Shown here one piece after another: positions 22,380 through 31,091 of a stretch of 64,000 nucleotides of DNA; within the stretch, counting starts at the first letter, position 1; each line of letters begins with the position of its first letter. The position numbers and the translations under genes are program-made. Origin of the DNA: Streptomyces griseoincarnatus (lineage in GTDB: Bacteria; Actinomycetota; Actinomycetes; Streptomycetales; Streptomycetaceae); NCBI GenBank assembly GCA_014649575.1, contig BMTH01000001.1, forward strand, positions 434,001-498,000, read 5' to 3'. The notes under the pieces are model-generated. The model had not been told where the DNA came from. It worked only from the letters and a program-made list of their open reading frames with translations, and did not search any database.

Positions 22380-24758
22380 ATGAGGCCGGACGACCCGTTC
22401 GACGATGCGGTGACGGCCCGGGCCGTCATCGCCGCCGACGGCACGCTCACGCAGTGGAGCGAGGGAGCGCGCCTGCTGCTGGGACACCGGCCCGAGGAGG
22501 TCGTCGGCCGCCACGCCGCCGAGCTGCTGGCCGACAGCGCGGGACCGCTGCCGCTGCCCGAGGACCGCTGGAGCGGCACGCTGGTGCTGCGCCACCGCGA
22601 CGGCGGCACGGTGAGCGTGTGGGTGCTCGCCCACCACCGGCAGCCCTCCGGCGACGGCCCCGGCGAGTGGCTCGCGGTCACCCCGCTGGAGGCCACCGAC
22701 TACGACCTGCCCGACGACCCGCTGGTCAGGAAGGCCGTCTTCCAGTCTCCGTGCGCCACGATGGTCTTCGACCAGGCGCTGCGGCTGCGCGGGGTCAACG
22801 ACGCGATGGCCCTGCTCCTCGGGCTGCCGGCCGACCATCTGCGCGGGCTGCGGCCCACCGACATCGGGGGCCGGCCGCAGCACAGCGAGCTGGAGCGGCA
22901 GCTGCGGCACGTGCTGCGCACCGGGCGGCCGCACGACATGCAGACCCATATGAAGGCGAGGGCCGAGAGCCACGCGCACGCCTGGCTGGCCCGGCTGGCG
23001 CCGCTCACCGACCGGTCGGGGCGGGTGCGGGGCGTGTGCGTGACCGCCCACGACTTCACCGAGCAGTTCCGGGCCCGGGAGCGGCTCCAGCTGGTCAACG
23101 AAGCCAGCTCACGCATCGGCACCACCCTGGACGTCACCCGGACGGCGCAGGAGCTCGCGGACGTCTGCGTGCCCGCGCTCGCCGACTTCGTCTCCGTGGA
23201 ACTGCTGGAGCCGGAGGAGGGCGGCGACGAGACGCCCGGCCGGCTGTCCCCGCCGGTGTCGCTGCGCCGGGTCGCCCAGCAGGCACTGGCCCACGACACC
23301 CCGACGGACTCCGCCCCGGTGGGTGAGCTGGTCGTCTACCCGGAGAACTCGCCGCAGGCGGACTCGCTGGCCGCCGGCCACAGCATCGTCGCCTCCGTGC
23401 CGTCCGGTGACCTGGACTCCTGGCTGTCGGAGGACGAGACGCAGGCCCGGCGGATCGAGAAGTCCGGCGTGCACACGATCCTGTCCGTGCCGCTCCAGGC
23501 CCGCGGCGCCACCCTCGGGGTGGCCGCCTTCGCCCGCTCCAGCCAGCCGGAGGCGTTCACCCACGACGACGTGCTGCTGGCCGAGGAGGTCACGGCACGC
23601 GCCGCCGTCTGCATCGACAACGCCCGCCGCTACTCGCGGGAGCGGGAGACCACGCTCACCCTCCAGCGGAGCCTGCTGCCCCGGTCCCTGCCACGGACGG
23701 CGGCCCTGGAGGCGGCCACCCGCTATCTGCCGGCCGCGCGCTCCGGAGTGGGCGGCGACTGGTTCGACGTGATCCCGCTGTCCGGGATGCGGGTCGCCAT
23801 GGTGGTCGGGGACGTCGTGGGGCACGGCATCCAGGCATCGGCGACGATGGGCCGGCTGCGCACGGCCGTGCGCACCCTCGCCGACATCGATCTCGCCCCC
23901 GACGAGCTGCTCACCCATCTCGACGACCTGGTGCTGCACCTGTCCGAGGAGGCGGCAGGCGACTCCGGGCCCGGGGAGGTCGGCGCGACCTGTCTGTACG
24001 CGGTGTACGACCCGGTGTCGCGGCGCTGCACGCTGTCCCGGGCGGGGCATCCGCCGCCCGTGGTGATCCCGCCGCACGGGTCCGCGCTCCATCTCGAACT
24101 GCCGTCGGGGCCGCCGTTGGGGCTCGGCGGGCTGCCGTTCGAGTCGGCCGAGTTCGAGCTGGCCGACGACAGCGTGCTGGCGTTCTACACCGACGGGCTG
24201 GTCACCTCGCGGGAGCGGGACGCCGGGCAGGGCGAGGCCCTGCTGCTCGAGGCGCTGTCCGGCGCGTCGGGTCCGCTGGACGAGACGTGCGACCGGGTGC
24301 TGAACAGCGTGCTGGTGCCGGGCGGCGCGACGGACGACGTGGCGCTGCTGCTGGCCCGTCTGCGGGGGCTGCCGTCCTCCCAGGTCGCCACCTGGGACAT
24401 CCCGGCCGATCCGGCGCTGGTCGCCCCCATCCGCAAGCAGGTCCTCGACCAGCTCGCCGCGTGGGAGCTCACCGACGCCTCGTTCACGGCGGAGCTCGTG
24501 GTGAGCGAGCTGGTCACCAACGCCATCCGCTACGGCGCCCCGCCGATCCGGCTGCGGCTGATCCATGACGCGACGACCCTGATCTGCGAGGTCTCCGACA
24601 CCAGCCACACGGCTCCGCACCTGCGCCGCGCCAAGACCTGGGACGAGGGCGGGCGCGGCCTCCTCCTGGTCGCCCAGCTCACCCAGCGATGGGGCACCCG
24701 CCACACGACGGAGGGCAAGACGATCTGGGCGGAACTGGTCCTGGCGGACATGGAGTGA
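22380..24758 (+). CDS. PAS-PAS-GAF-SpoIIE phosphatase with C-terminal HATPase kinase domain
   Basis: ATG 22380 has GGAG 8 nt upstream; GTG 22353 is the alternative. The 792-residue protein has two PAS domains (~10-110 and ~120-225), a GAF domain (~235-405), a SpoIIE/PP2C domain (~420-640: SGVGGDWFDVIPL, VVGDVVGHGI, SRAGHPPPVV, FYTDGLV, TDDVALLLARLR) and an anti-sigma-type HATPase (~660-790: ELVVSELVTNAIRYG, DEGGRGLLLV). It thus joins the phosphatase and the kinase of a partner-switching circuit in one chain, sensing unknown signals through PAS and GAF. No sigma gene is adjacent. Confidence 0.93.
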   Translation: MRPDDPFDDAVTARAVIAADGTLTQWSEGARLLLGHRPEEVVGRHAAELLADSAGPLPLPEDRWSGTLVLRHRDGGTVSVWVLAHHRQPSGDGPGEWLAVTPLEATDYDLPDDPLVRKAVFQSPCATMVFDQALRLRGVNDAMALLLGLPADHLRGLRPTDIGGRPQHSELERQLRHVLRTGRPHDMQTHMKARAESHAHAWLARLAPLTDRSGRVRGVCVTAHDFTEQFRARERLQLVNEASSRIGTTLDVTRTAQELADVCVPALADFVSVELLEPEEGGDETPGRLSPPVSLRRVAQQALAHDTPTDSAPVGELVVYPENSPQADSLAAGHSIVASVPSGDLDSWLSEDETQARRIEKSGVHTILSVPLQARGATLGVAAFARSSQPEAFTHDDVLLAEEVTARAAVCIDNARRYSRERETTLTLQRSLLPRSLPRTAALEAATRYLPAARSGVGGDWFDVIPLSGMRVAMVVGDVVGHGIQASATMGRLRTAVRTLADIDLAPDELLTHLDDLVLHLSEEAAGDSGPGEVGATCLYAVYDPVSRRCTLSRAGHPPPVVIPPHGSALHLELPSGPPLGLGGLPFESAEFELADDSVLAFYTDGLVTSRERDAGQGEALLLEALSGASGPLDETCDRVLNSVLVPGGATDDVALLLARLRGLPSSQVATWDIPADPALVAPIRKQVLDQLAAWELTDASFTAELVVSELVTNAIRYGAPPIRLRLIHDATTLICEVSDTSHTAPHLRRAKTWDEGGRGLLLVAQLTQRWGTRHTTEGKTIWAELVLADME

Positions 24759-24803
24759 CCCCGGCGGGGGCCGCTCCACGGAGGTGAGCGGTCCCCGCCG
24801 GGG
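24759..24803. terminator. Bidirectional terminator hairpin
   Basis: An 18-bp stem with one mismatch (24759-24776 with 24786-24803, left arm starting CCCCGGCGGGGGCC) lies directly after the phosphatase stop and before the convergent aldo/keto reductase stop. Confidence 0.7.
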
Positions 24804-24812
24804 CCGGGCGCC

Positions 24813-25781
24813 TCAGTGCCCCGCCACCGGGTGGGGCGTGTACGGCTCGGCGAGTTCCTCGAGCTCCTTGTCCGTCAGGGCCAGGTCGACCGCCGCCACC
24901 GCGTCCTCGATGTGGGACGGCTTCGCCGCGCCGACGACGGGAGCGGTGACCGTGTCCTGGTGGAGCAGCCAGGCGAGGCCGACCTGGGCGCGGGGCACAC
25001 CGCGGGCCTCGGCGACGCGGGCGACCGCCTCGACGATCGCGCGGTCGCCCTCCTGGTAGAGGGTGCTGCCGAACCGGTCGGTGGCGCTGCGCTCGGTGGT
25101 GACGTCCCAGTCGCGGGTGAGGCGGCCGCGGGCCAGCGGGCTCCAGGGCAGCACGCCGACGCCCTGGTCGGCGCAGAGCGGCAGCATCTCCCGCTCCTCC
25201 TCGCGGTAGAGCAGGTTGTAGTGGTTCTGCATGGACACGAACGTGGTCCAGCCGCGCAGTTCGGCGGTGTACTGCGCCTTGGAGAACTGCCAGGCGTACA
25301 TCGAACTGGCCCCGATGTAGCGGACCTTGCCCGCCTTGACGACGTCGTGCAGCGCCTCCATCGTCTCCTCGACCGGGGTGTGCGGGTCCCAGCGGTGGAT
25401 CTGGTACAGGTCGACGTAGTCGGTGCCGAGGCGGCGCAGACTGTGGTCCAGCTCGGTCATGATCGCCTTGCGGGAGAGGCCCGCGCCGTTGGGCCCGGGC
25501 CGCATCCGGCCGTGCACCTTGGTGGCGAGGACGACGTCGTCGCGGCGGGCGAAGTCGCGCAGCGCCCGGCCGACGATCTCCTCACTGGTGCCGTCCGAGT
25601 ACACGTTCGCGGTGTCGAAGAAGGTGATCCCCGCTTCCAGCGCCTGCCGGATCAGCGGCCGGGACGCCTCCTCGTCCAGGGTCCACTCGTGGTTGCCGCG
25701 GCCGGGGTCGCCGTAGGTCATGCAGCCCAGGCAGACGCGCGAGACCTCCAGGCCCGTCGAACCGAGCTTCACGTACTGCAT
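24813..25781 (-). CDS. Aldo/keto reductase
   Basis: ATG 25781 has AGGAG 8 nt upstream; the frame is open to 25919 without coding character. The 322-residue TIM barrel carries the family tetrad: Asp and Tyr in FFDTANVYSDGTSEE, Lys in VVLATKVHGRM and His in VDLYQIHRWDP, with the NADPH-binding end SHIEDAVAAVDLALTDKEL. It should reduce an aldehyde or ketone with NADPH. The substrate cannot be predicted. The neighbouring minus-strand gene is a divergent flavoprotein-LysE pair, with no operon link. Confidence 0.92.
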   Translation of the reverse strand: MQYVKLGSTGLEVSRVCLGCMTYGDPGRGNHEWTLDEEASRPLIRQALEAGITFFDTANVYSDGTSEEIVGRALRDFARRDDVVLATKVHGRMRPGPNGAGLSRKAIMTELDHSLRRLGTDYVDLYQIHRWDPHTPVEETMEALHDVVKAGKVRYIGASSMYAWQFSKAQYTAELRGWTTFVSMQNHYNLLYREEEREMLPLCADQGVGVLPWSPLARGRLTRDWDVTTERSATDRFGSTLYQEGDRAIVEAVARVAEARGVPRAQVGLAWLLHQDTVTAPVVGAAKPSHIEDAVAAVDLALTDKELEELAEPYTPHPVAGH

Positions 25782-25863
25782 CGTTGCTGCTCCTGCCGTC
25801 GGGAACGGTTGCTGTCGCAGGAGCGAGCGTACGTGTTCGCGCGCACTCGAGGCGGGGTGCCGC

Positions 25864-26388
25864 TCAGCCGTTCCGCAGGAGGTCCAGGCCCCGCTCCCAG
25901 CCGAACTCCCGTCGCTCACCGTCCCGTCCGCCCTCCACCGCGTAAGGGTCGGCGAAGCGGACGCCCATGCCCCTCAGCCGGGCCACGGCGTCCCGGTAGG
26001 CGGGATGGACGGCGAGCGCGTCGGCGACGCAGGGCAGGACGGCGATCGGCACGCCGAGCCCGGCCGCCTCGCACAGGGTGCCGACGGCGAGGGTGTCGGC
26101 GATGCCCGCCGCCCACTTGTTGACGGTGTTGAAGGTGGCGGGGGCGACCACCACCGCGTCGGGCGCCGGGAAGGGGCGGGGGTCGCCCGGACGGCGCCAG
26201 GCGGAGCGGATCGGGCGGCCGGTCTGCGTCTCGACGCCGGCGGCGTCGAAGAAGCCGTTCATCGCCGTCGGGGTGGCGATGACACCGACCTCCCAGTGCC
26301 GCTCCTGCGCGGCGGTGATCAGCTTGCTGACGTCCGCGGCGACGCCGGCGGCGCAGACGACGACGTAGAGGAAGGGCTTGTCGGTCAC
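25864..26388 (-). CDS. Flavoprotein (PPC-decarboxylase/Dfp-like fold)
   Basis: The 174-residue product begins with a Rossmann-like strand (FLYVVVCAAGVAADVSKLI) and has DAVVVAPATFNTVNKWAAGIADTLA, the FMN-binding region of the phosphopantothenoylcysteine decarboxylase superfamily, where the Asn-rich loop contacts the flavin. It lacks the fused CoaB ligase half, so it is not the housekeeping CoaBC protein. Stand-alone members act in oxidative decarboxylation of peptides or bind flavin for unknown purposes. Divergent from the LysE gene. Confidence 0.8.
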   Translation of the reverse strand: MTDKPFLYVVVCAAGVAADVSKLITAAQERHWEVGVIATPTAMNGFFDAAGVETQTGRPIRSAWRRPGDPRPFPAPDAVVVAPATFNTVNKWAAGIADTLAVGTLCEAAGLGVPIAVLPCVADALAVHPAYRDAVARLRGMGVRFADPYAVEGGRDGERREFGWERGLDLLRNG

Positions 26389-26452
26389 CCCCGCACCCTA
26401 GCCACGCAAAACCGTTTGCCGGTACCGGGCGGCAGGCCCCAGGATCCTGCCC

Positions 26453-26557
26453 ATGTCCACGCACTTGTGTCCGCTGCCCTGGTCCGCCCACGCCGTCGTC
26501 GCGGTCCGGCAGCAGCAGTCCGGCGCCCGGGAAGGCACCACTCCCCCGCGCCCGTGA
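26453..26557 (+). CDS. Possible 34-codon upstream reading frame coupled to lysE
   Basis: ATG 26453, with AGGATC upstream, opens 34 codons whose TGA (26555-26557) overlaps the GTG start of the exporter gene (GTGA). The exporter has no Shine-Dalgarno sequence of its own, so coupling would explain how it is translated. The peptide (starting MSTHLCPLPWSAHA) has no recognisable domain. It may be chance. Confidence 0.25.
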   Translation: MSTHLCPLPWSAHAVVAVRQQQSGAREGTTPPRP

Positions 26558-27192
26558 CCGCCGCGCTGCTCGCGGGGCTGCTGGCCGGGTACGGCATCGC
26601 GATCCCCGTGGGCGCCGTCGGCACCTACCTCGTCTCCCTCTCCGCCCGTACGTCCCTGCGCACCGGCGTGTCCGCGGCGCTCGGCGTCGCCACGGCCGAC
26701 GGCCTGTACGCGCTCGCCGCGGTCCTCGGCGGCTCCGCCCTGGCCTCGGCACTGCGCCCCGCCCTGGGCCCGCTGCGCTGGGTGTGCGTCCTCGTCCTGG
26801 CCGCGCTGGCGGCGTGGGGCGCGGCCGGCGCGATACGGCAGTACCGCGGCCGCCGGCTCACCACACGGGCCGCACCGGCGCCCCCGAGCGCCCTGCCGGC
26901 GTATCTGACGCTGCTGGGCATCACCTTGCTCAACCCGACCACGGTGATCTACTTCGCGGCACTGGTCCTCGGCTCACAGGGCGGATCGGCGGCCGGGGCG
27001 GCGGAGCAAACCGTCTTCGTGACGGCGGCCTTCGCGGCGTCGGCGAGCTGGCAGGTGCTCCTGGCGGGCGGCGGCGCCCTGCTGGGCCGGGCCCTGACCG
27101 GCCACCGGGGGCGGCTGGCGACGGCGCTGGTGGCGAGCGGGGTGATGACGGCACTGGCGCTACGGATGGCACTGACACCGGGCTACGTGTAG
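26554..27192 (+). CDS. LysE/RhtB-family amino-acid exporter
   Basis: GTG 26554 starts a 212-residue membrane protein with six hydrophobic segments. The first reads [21 protein letters not shown], followed by [23 protein letters not shown] and [15 protein letters not shown], the conserved Gly-Pro/Asn-Pro regions of LysE exporters, which expel basic or other amino acids. Its start overlaps a possible upstream reading frame. A Streptomyces repeat follows the stop. Confidence 0.85.
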   Translation: MTAALLAGLLAGYGIAIPVGAVGTYLVSLSARTSLRTGVSAALGVATADGLYALAAVLGGSALASALRPALGPLRWVCVLVLAALAAWGAAGAIRQYRGRRLTTRAAPAPPSALPAYLTLLGITLLNPTTVIYFAALVLGSQGGSAAGAAEQTVFVTAAFAASASWQVLLAGGGALLGRALTGHRGRLATALVASGVMTALALRMALTPGYV

Positions 27193-27201
27193 CCCCTTTG
27201 G

Positions 27202-27234
27202 CGTTCGAGGAGCGGGGTGCGGGGCGGAGCCCCG
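27202..27234 (+). repeat. Dispersed Streptomyces intergenic repeat, copy 1
   Basis: The sequence beginning CGTTCGAGGAGCGGGG and ending CGGAGCCCCGG follows the exporter stop by 9 nt. A near-identical copy lies inverted at 31019-31053. Such GC-rich elements recur at gene ends in Streptomyces and can fold (CGGGG...CCCCG). Confidence 0.6.
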
Positions 27235-27300
27235 GCATGGGAAGGGCAAGGGCGGCGGGGGCGGAACAACTGCCCCACGCCCCAGCGGCCCCCGCACCGC

Positions 27301-27775
27301 TCACCGCGCCCGCGCGAGGAGCGGCGTGACGTCGTCCTCCGGCGCCTTCGGAAGCGTGCCGACGACCGCCGTGCACAGCTCCGCCAGGAAGGCGTCGCCG
27401 CCGGCCCGGGCCCGGGCGCCGCGTACACGCTCCATGCCGACACCGTCACCTCGTGGAGGCCGACGAGGCGAGCGACGCGGAGTGCTGCTCGATCGGCGCG
27501 GCCTGCGTCTACGCGGTGTACGACCCCGCCGCCCGCACCTGCGCGGTCGCCCTGGCCGGACAGCCGCCCGCCTCACCGGAGGCAGGCCGAGCCGCCGCTC
27601 GCGGGGGGACGCCGTCGTACCGGGTGAGGACGTCGTCGGCCCAGACGCAGCGCAGCTCCGTGCCCCACACGGCGAGCCCGAGGCCCGCGTGCGTGAGCAG
27701 GGACCGCAGGACGGGTCCGGCCGAGCCCTCGAGCAGATCCGCCGGGCCGGGCGGTCGGGGGTCCGGTGCTGTCAC
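27301..27775 (-). pseudogene. Scrambled remnant of a PAS-SpoIIE phosphatase gene, middle piece inverted
   Basis: Three fragments of one protein type lie side by side. On the minus strand 27775 down to about 27595 encodes an intact-looking N-terminus with a PAS start ([20 protein letters not shown]). On the plus strand about 27441-27590 encodes a SpoIIE core piece ([20 protein letters not shown]), close to CLYAVYDPVSRRCTLSRAG in the gene at 22380. On the minus strand again, about 27437 down to 27301, is a SpoIIE C-terminus ([19 protein letters not shown] then PLLARAR). The two minus pieces are in different frames. Most of the GAF and PP2C domains is gone. The simplest reading is a decayed minus-strand gene with deletions and an inverted internal segment. 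Confidence 0.6.
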
Positions 27776-28054
27776 GATCCAGCCTCCCGGTGCCGGTCAC
27801 ACGCGTGCCGCACGTCGGGCCGCCCGGAGAGGACGGCGGGGCGCGGAGGGGCCCGCGTCCATGGGAACGGGGTCGTGCCGCTGCTCTCAACCCGCCGCCC
27901 GGCCTGCCCGCGCGGCGGGGGTCGGACCATGTTTCCCGGGCACTGGTCCTCCACGGCCGGGACACGCCGCCCGGCGCGGACGACTTCCGGGTGCGGCGGG
28001 TGGGGAGCGATGATCGACCCGACCGCACAACGCGAGAACGATGGGACGGATGCC

Positions 28055-28498
28055 ATGCCTCTCGAAGGCGAGTACGAACCCAGCCCGACGGCCTGGGTGC
28101 GGGAACAGGTGGACCTGATCGAGCGGTCCGGCGGCACGGAGGGGACGACGCTGCAGGGCAAGCCGGTCGTCGTGCTCACCAGCCGGGGCGCGAAGAGCGG
28201 CAAACTGCGCAAGACCCCGGTGATGCGGGTGGAGCACGACGGCCGGTACGCGGTGGTCGCCTCGCTGGGCGGTGCGCCGAAGCACCCGGTCTGGTACTTC
28301 AACCTGAAGGCCCATCCGCAGGCCGAGCTCCGGGACGGCACGGCCAAGTGGGACGTGACGGCCCGTGAGGTCACCGGTGAGGAGAAGGCCGAGTGGTGGA
28401 AGCGCGCGGTCGAGGCGTTCCCTCAGTACGAGGAGTACCAGAAGAAGACCAGCCGGGAGATCCCGGTGTTCGTGCTGGAGCGCTCCGCCCAGGGCTGA
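28055..28498 (+). CDS. Deazaflavin (F420)-dependent nitroreductase-family protein
   Basis: ATG 28055 gives a 147-residue protein with the split-barrel pattern of the Ddn/F420-dependent quinone reductase family: [21 protein letters not shown] (here split after LRK for length), [20 protein letters not shown] and the C-terminal [10 protein letters not shown]. Relatives bind coenzyme F420, which Streptomyces makes, and reduce quinones or nitro compounds. The frame extends far upstream across the pseudogene region, but coding character begins here. Confidence 0.85.
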   Translation: MPLEGEYEPSPTAWVREQVDLIERSGGTEGTTLQGKPVVVLTSRGAKSGKLRKTPVMRVEHDGRYAVVASLGGAPKHPVWYFNLKAHPQAELRDGTAKWDVTAREVTGEEKAEWWKRAVEAFPQYEEYQKKTSREIPVFVLERSAQG

Positions 28499-28514
28499 CG
28501 GGGCCGGTGCGGCG

Positions 28515-28535
28515 GTCCGGGAGATTGTCCCGGAC
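28515..28535. terminator. Hairpin after the nitroreductase gene
   Basis: GTCCGGGA (28515-28522) pairs with TCCCGGAC (28528-28535). A second perfect 12-bp stem (28579-28590 with 28599-28610) lies inside the last codons of the convergent transporter gene and could end that transcript. Confidence 0.5.
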
Positions 28536-28574
28536 GGGTCGCGCATGAAGCCCCGGCCGCCGGGCACACGAGCG

Positions 28575-29522
28575 TCAGGCCCCGCCGCGTTCCCCCGTCG
28601 CGGCGGGGCCCTCCCATGCCTCCGCCGCGCCGCGCTCGGTGACGTCCAGGAAGACCTGGGCCGCCTCGGGGACCACGCGGACGATGGACCGCTTGATGCG
28701 CACGGCGACCTCTTCCACCCGCTCGCTGTCCAGTCCCGGCACCAGGTCGACACGGGCGGCCACCAGGGCGGTGTCGAGGCCCGTCTTCATGGTGAACAGC
28801 GCCTCCACACTGTCGATCTCGGGCTGGGCGCGCAGCAGTTCCCGGATCCGGTCGCTGGCCCGCGGGTCGGCGGCCTCGCCGATGAGCTGGTCGCGGGCCT
28901 CGCGGCCGAGCCGGTAGGCGACGTATCCCAGCAGCAGCCCGATGGCGAGCGAGGCGGACGCCTCCCACACCACCTGCCCGGTGATCATGTGCAGCGCCAT
29001 GCCGGCCATGGCGAGGGTGACGCCGACGACCGCGGTGCCGTCCTCGGCGATGACGGTGCGCAGCGCCGGATCGCCCAGTCCGCCGCCCTGACGGCGTACC
29101 TGGTAGAGGGCGCGCAGCAGCGAGCCGCCCTCGGCGAGGAGGGCCACGCCGAGCACGACCAGCCCGGCGACGTACCCGCTGAGGTGCTCCTCTCCCCCGC
29201 TCCGCAGCGCGTCGATCCCCTGGTAGAAGGAGAAGCAGCCGCCCATCACGAAGATGCCGACGGCCGCGAGCAGCGACCAGAAGAACCGCTCCTTGCCGTA
29301 GCCGAAGGGGTGACGGCGGTCGGCCGGACGGCGGCTGCGGCGCAGGGCGGCGAGCAGGAAGATCTCGTTCAGGCTGTCCGCCACCGAGTGCGCCGCCTCC
29401 GACAGCAGCGCGGGGGAGGACGCGACCAGGCCGCCTACGGCCTTGGCGGCGGCGATCACGAGGTTGGCCGCGAGCGCCACCAGGACGGTGAGCCGCGTTC
29501 TGCGATCCGATCGTGTAGTCAC
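28575..29522 (-). CDS. Cation diffusion facilitator (CDF) family transporter
   Basis: GTG 29522 starts a 315-residue membrane protein; the frame runs on to 30563 but overlaps the opposite gene. Transmembrane segments begin near residue 12 (LTVLVALAANLVIAAAKAVGG). The metal-site HSVADSLNE and the family motif RHPFGYGKERFFWSL are present, and the C-terminal cytoplasmic ferredoxin-like domain has VEALFTMKTGLDTALVAARVDL (two pieces). CDF proteins export Zn2+, Mn2+ or Fe2+ by proton exchange. The metal is not readable here. Confidence 0.9.
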   Translation of the reverse strand: MTTRSDRRTRLTVLVALAANLVIAAAKAVGGLVASSPALLSEAAHSVADSLNEIFLLAALRRSRRPADRRHPFGYGKERFFWSLLAAVGIFVMGGCFSFYQGIDALRSGGEEHLSGYVAGLVVLGVALLAEGGSLLRALYQVRRQGGGLGDPALRTVIAEDGTAVVGVTLAMAGMALHMITGQVVWEASASLAIGLLLGYVAYRLGREARDQLIGEAADPRASDRIRELLRAQPEIDSVEALFTMKTGLDTALVAARVDLVPGLDSERVEEVAVRIKRSIVRVVPEAAQVFLDVTERGAAEAWEGPAATGERGGA

Positions 29523-29627
29523 GACGGGCAATTGCCCCGGTCGGCCCAGCTCATACCGTGCGGTCGGGGGAAAACGGGGAACGCGGTGACAGGGACGACG
29601 TGAAAACGACGACAGAGGGAGACCACC

Positions 29628-30656
29628 ATGGGCGGCCGCGACGACGCGGGCGGCGGCAACAGCGCGTACGGCAGGAAGGCGTTCAAACGGTCCCCGGCGC
29701 ACTTCCAGGACCGGATCACCGCCGACGGGCGGGACGGGTGGCCGGTGGAGGCCGGGCGTTACCGGCTGGTGGTGAGCCGCGCCTGTCCCTGGGCGAGCCG
29801 GGCGCTGGTGTCGCGGCGGCTGCTGGGACTGGAGGACGCGGTGTCCCTGGCCGTCGCGGACCCGGTCCAGGACGACCGCAGCTGGCGTTTCACCCTGGAC
29901 CCCGACGGCCGCGACCCGGTGCTCGGCATCCGTTACCTCAGCGAGGCGTACGACCGCCGGGAGACGGACTATCCGGGCGGGGTGAGCGTGCCGGCCGTCG
30001 TGGACGTGCCCAGCGGGAAGCTGGTCACCAACGACTACCAGCAGATCACCCTGGACTTCGCCACCGAGTGGACGGCCCTGCACCGCGAGGGGGCGCCCGA
30101 CCTGTACCCGGAGAAGCTGCGCGACGAGATCGACGCGGTGATGGACGACGTCTTCCGGGACGTCAACAACGGGGTGTACCGCGCGGGTTTCGCCACCGGG
30201 CAGGAGGAGTACGAGGCCGCCTTCACGCGGCTGTTCCGGCGGCTGGAGTCGCTGGAGCGGCGACTGGAGCGGCAGCGGTACCTGGTCGGGGACACCATCA
30301 CCGAGGCGGACATCCGGCTGTTCACCACGCTGGTGCGGTTCGACCCCGTGTATCACGGCCACTTCAAGTGCAACCTGTGGAAGCTGACGGAGAGCCAGGT
30401 GCTGTGGGCGTACGTCCGCGACCTGTACCAGACGCCGGGATTCGGCGACACCGTCGACTTCGACCACATCAAGCGGCACTACTACCAGGTGCACACCGGC
30501 ATCAACCCCTCCGGCATCGTCCCCCTCGGGCCCGGCCTGTCCGGCTGGACGACTCCCCATCACCGCGAGGAGCTGGGCGGCCGGCCCTTCGGCGACGGCA
30601 CCCCGCCCGGCCCGGTGCCGCCCGGTGAGGAGATCCCGGCGCCGGGCCGCCCCTGA
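29628..30656 (+). CDS. Glutathionyl-hydroquinone reductase-type (Xi-class GST) protein
   Basis: ATG 29628 follows AGGGAGA at 6 nt. The 342-residue protein has the Xi-class features: RPLP-like Cys motif SRACPWASR with Cys53, the thioredoxin-like half, then the helical half (YLVGDTITEADIRLFTTL) and the tail HYYQVHTGINPSGIVPLGP. Xi-class enzymes strip the thiol from glutathionyl- or, in actinobacteria, probably mycothiol-conjugated hydroquinones. It may thus work in quinone detoxification. The next gene (30698) follows after 41 nt on the same strand. Confidence 0.92.
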   Translation: MGGRDDAGGGNSAYGRKAFKRSPAHFQDRITADGRDGWPVEAGRYRLVVSRACPWASRALVSRRLLGLEDAVSLAVADPVQDDRSWRFTLDPDGRDPVLGIRYLSEAYDRRETDYPGGVSVPAVVDVPSGKLVTNDYQQITLDFATEWTALHREGAPDLYPEKLRDEIDAVMDDVFRDVNNGVYRAGFATGQEEYEAAFTRLFRRLESLERRLERQRYLVGDTITEADIRLFTTLVRFDPVYHGHFKCNLWKLTESQVLWAYVRDLYQTPGFGDTVDFDHIKRHYYQVHTGINPSGIVPLGPGLSGWTTPHHREELGGRPFGDGTPPGPVPPGEEIPAPGRP

Positions 30657-30697
30657 CCCACCATCCCTGACGACCGACCCGATCTAGGAGAAGCGAC

Positions 30698-31009
30698 GTG
30701 GCGAAGAAGAGCAAGAAGGCGAAGAAGAAGCTGCCCCTGGCGTACAAGCCGATCGGCTTCGCGCTGGGCTGGACCGGCGGCACCGTGGCGGGCATGGCCT
30801 TCCAGAAGACCTGGAAGGTGATCAAGAAGGAGGACAACGCGCCGGACGCGCTGGACCGCGACCGCGGCTGGGGCGAGATTCTGCTGGCCGCGGCGATTCA
30901 GGGGGCGATCTTCGCGGTGGTGCGGAGTGCGGTGGATCGCGCCGGGGCGAAGGCGATCGAGCGGTCCACGGGGACGTGGCCGGTTCCCGACAAGGGGGGC
31001 CGCGACTGA
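30698..31009 (+). CDS. DUF4235 membrane protein
   Basis: GTG 30698 has TAGGAGAAG upstream. The 103-residue product opens with a Lys-rich stretch (AKKSKKAKKKLPLAYKPIG), then a glycine-rich membrane helix (FALGWTGGTVAGMAFQ) and a second hydrophobic stretch (ILLAAAIQGAIFAVVRSAV). This is the DUF4235 pattern, common in actinobacteria and of unknown function. Same strand as the GST-like gene. Confidence 0.85.
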   Translation: MAKKSKKAKKKLPLAYKPIGFALGWTGGTVAGMAFQKTWKVIKKEDNAPDALDRDRGWGEILLAAAIQGAIFAVVRSAVDRAGAKAIERSTGTWPVPDKGGRD

Positions 31010-31018
31010 GCCCGACGC

Positions 31019-31053
31019 CCCGGGACTCCGCCCCGGACCCCGCTCCTCGAACG
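31019..31053 (-). repeat. Dispersed Streptomyces intergenic repeat, copy 2 (inverted)
   Basis: Read on the minus strand this starts CGTTCGAGGAGCGGGG and continues through TCCGGGGCGGAGTCCCGGG, differing from copy 1 at 27202 at only a few positions. Like copy 1 it lies just after a stop codon. Confidence 0.6.
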
Positions 31054-31087
31054 GCCGGTGGGGCTGACCATGGTCAGCCCCACCGGC
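31054..31087. terminator. Perfect 34-bp palindromic terminator
   Basis: The left half GCCGGTGGGGCTGACCA (31054-31070) is matched without error by the right half (31071-31087). It lies between the convergent DUF4235 and VOC genes and is probably a terminator for both. Confidence 0.75.
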
Positions 31088-31091
31088 GTTC

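Noticed and set aside
19814..23326. A 1170-codon open frame across the cellulase gene
   Set aside because: It is antisense to the GH9 cellulase, whose motifs and signals are complete, and then overlaps the 22380 gene out of frame.
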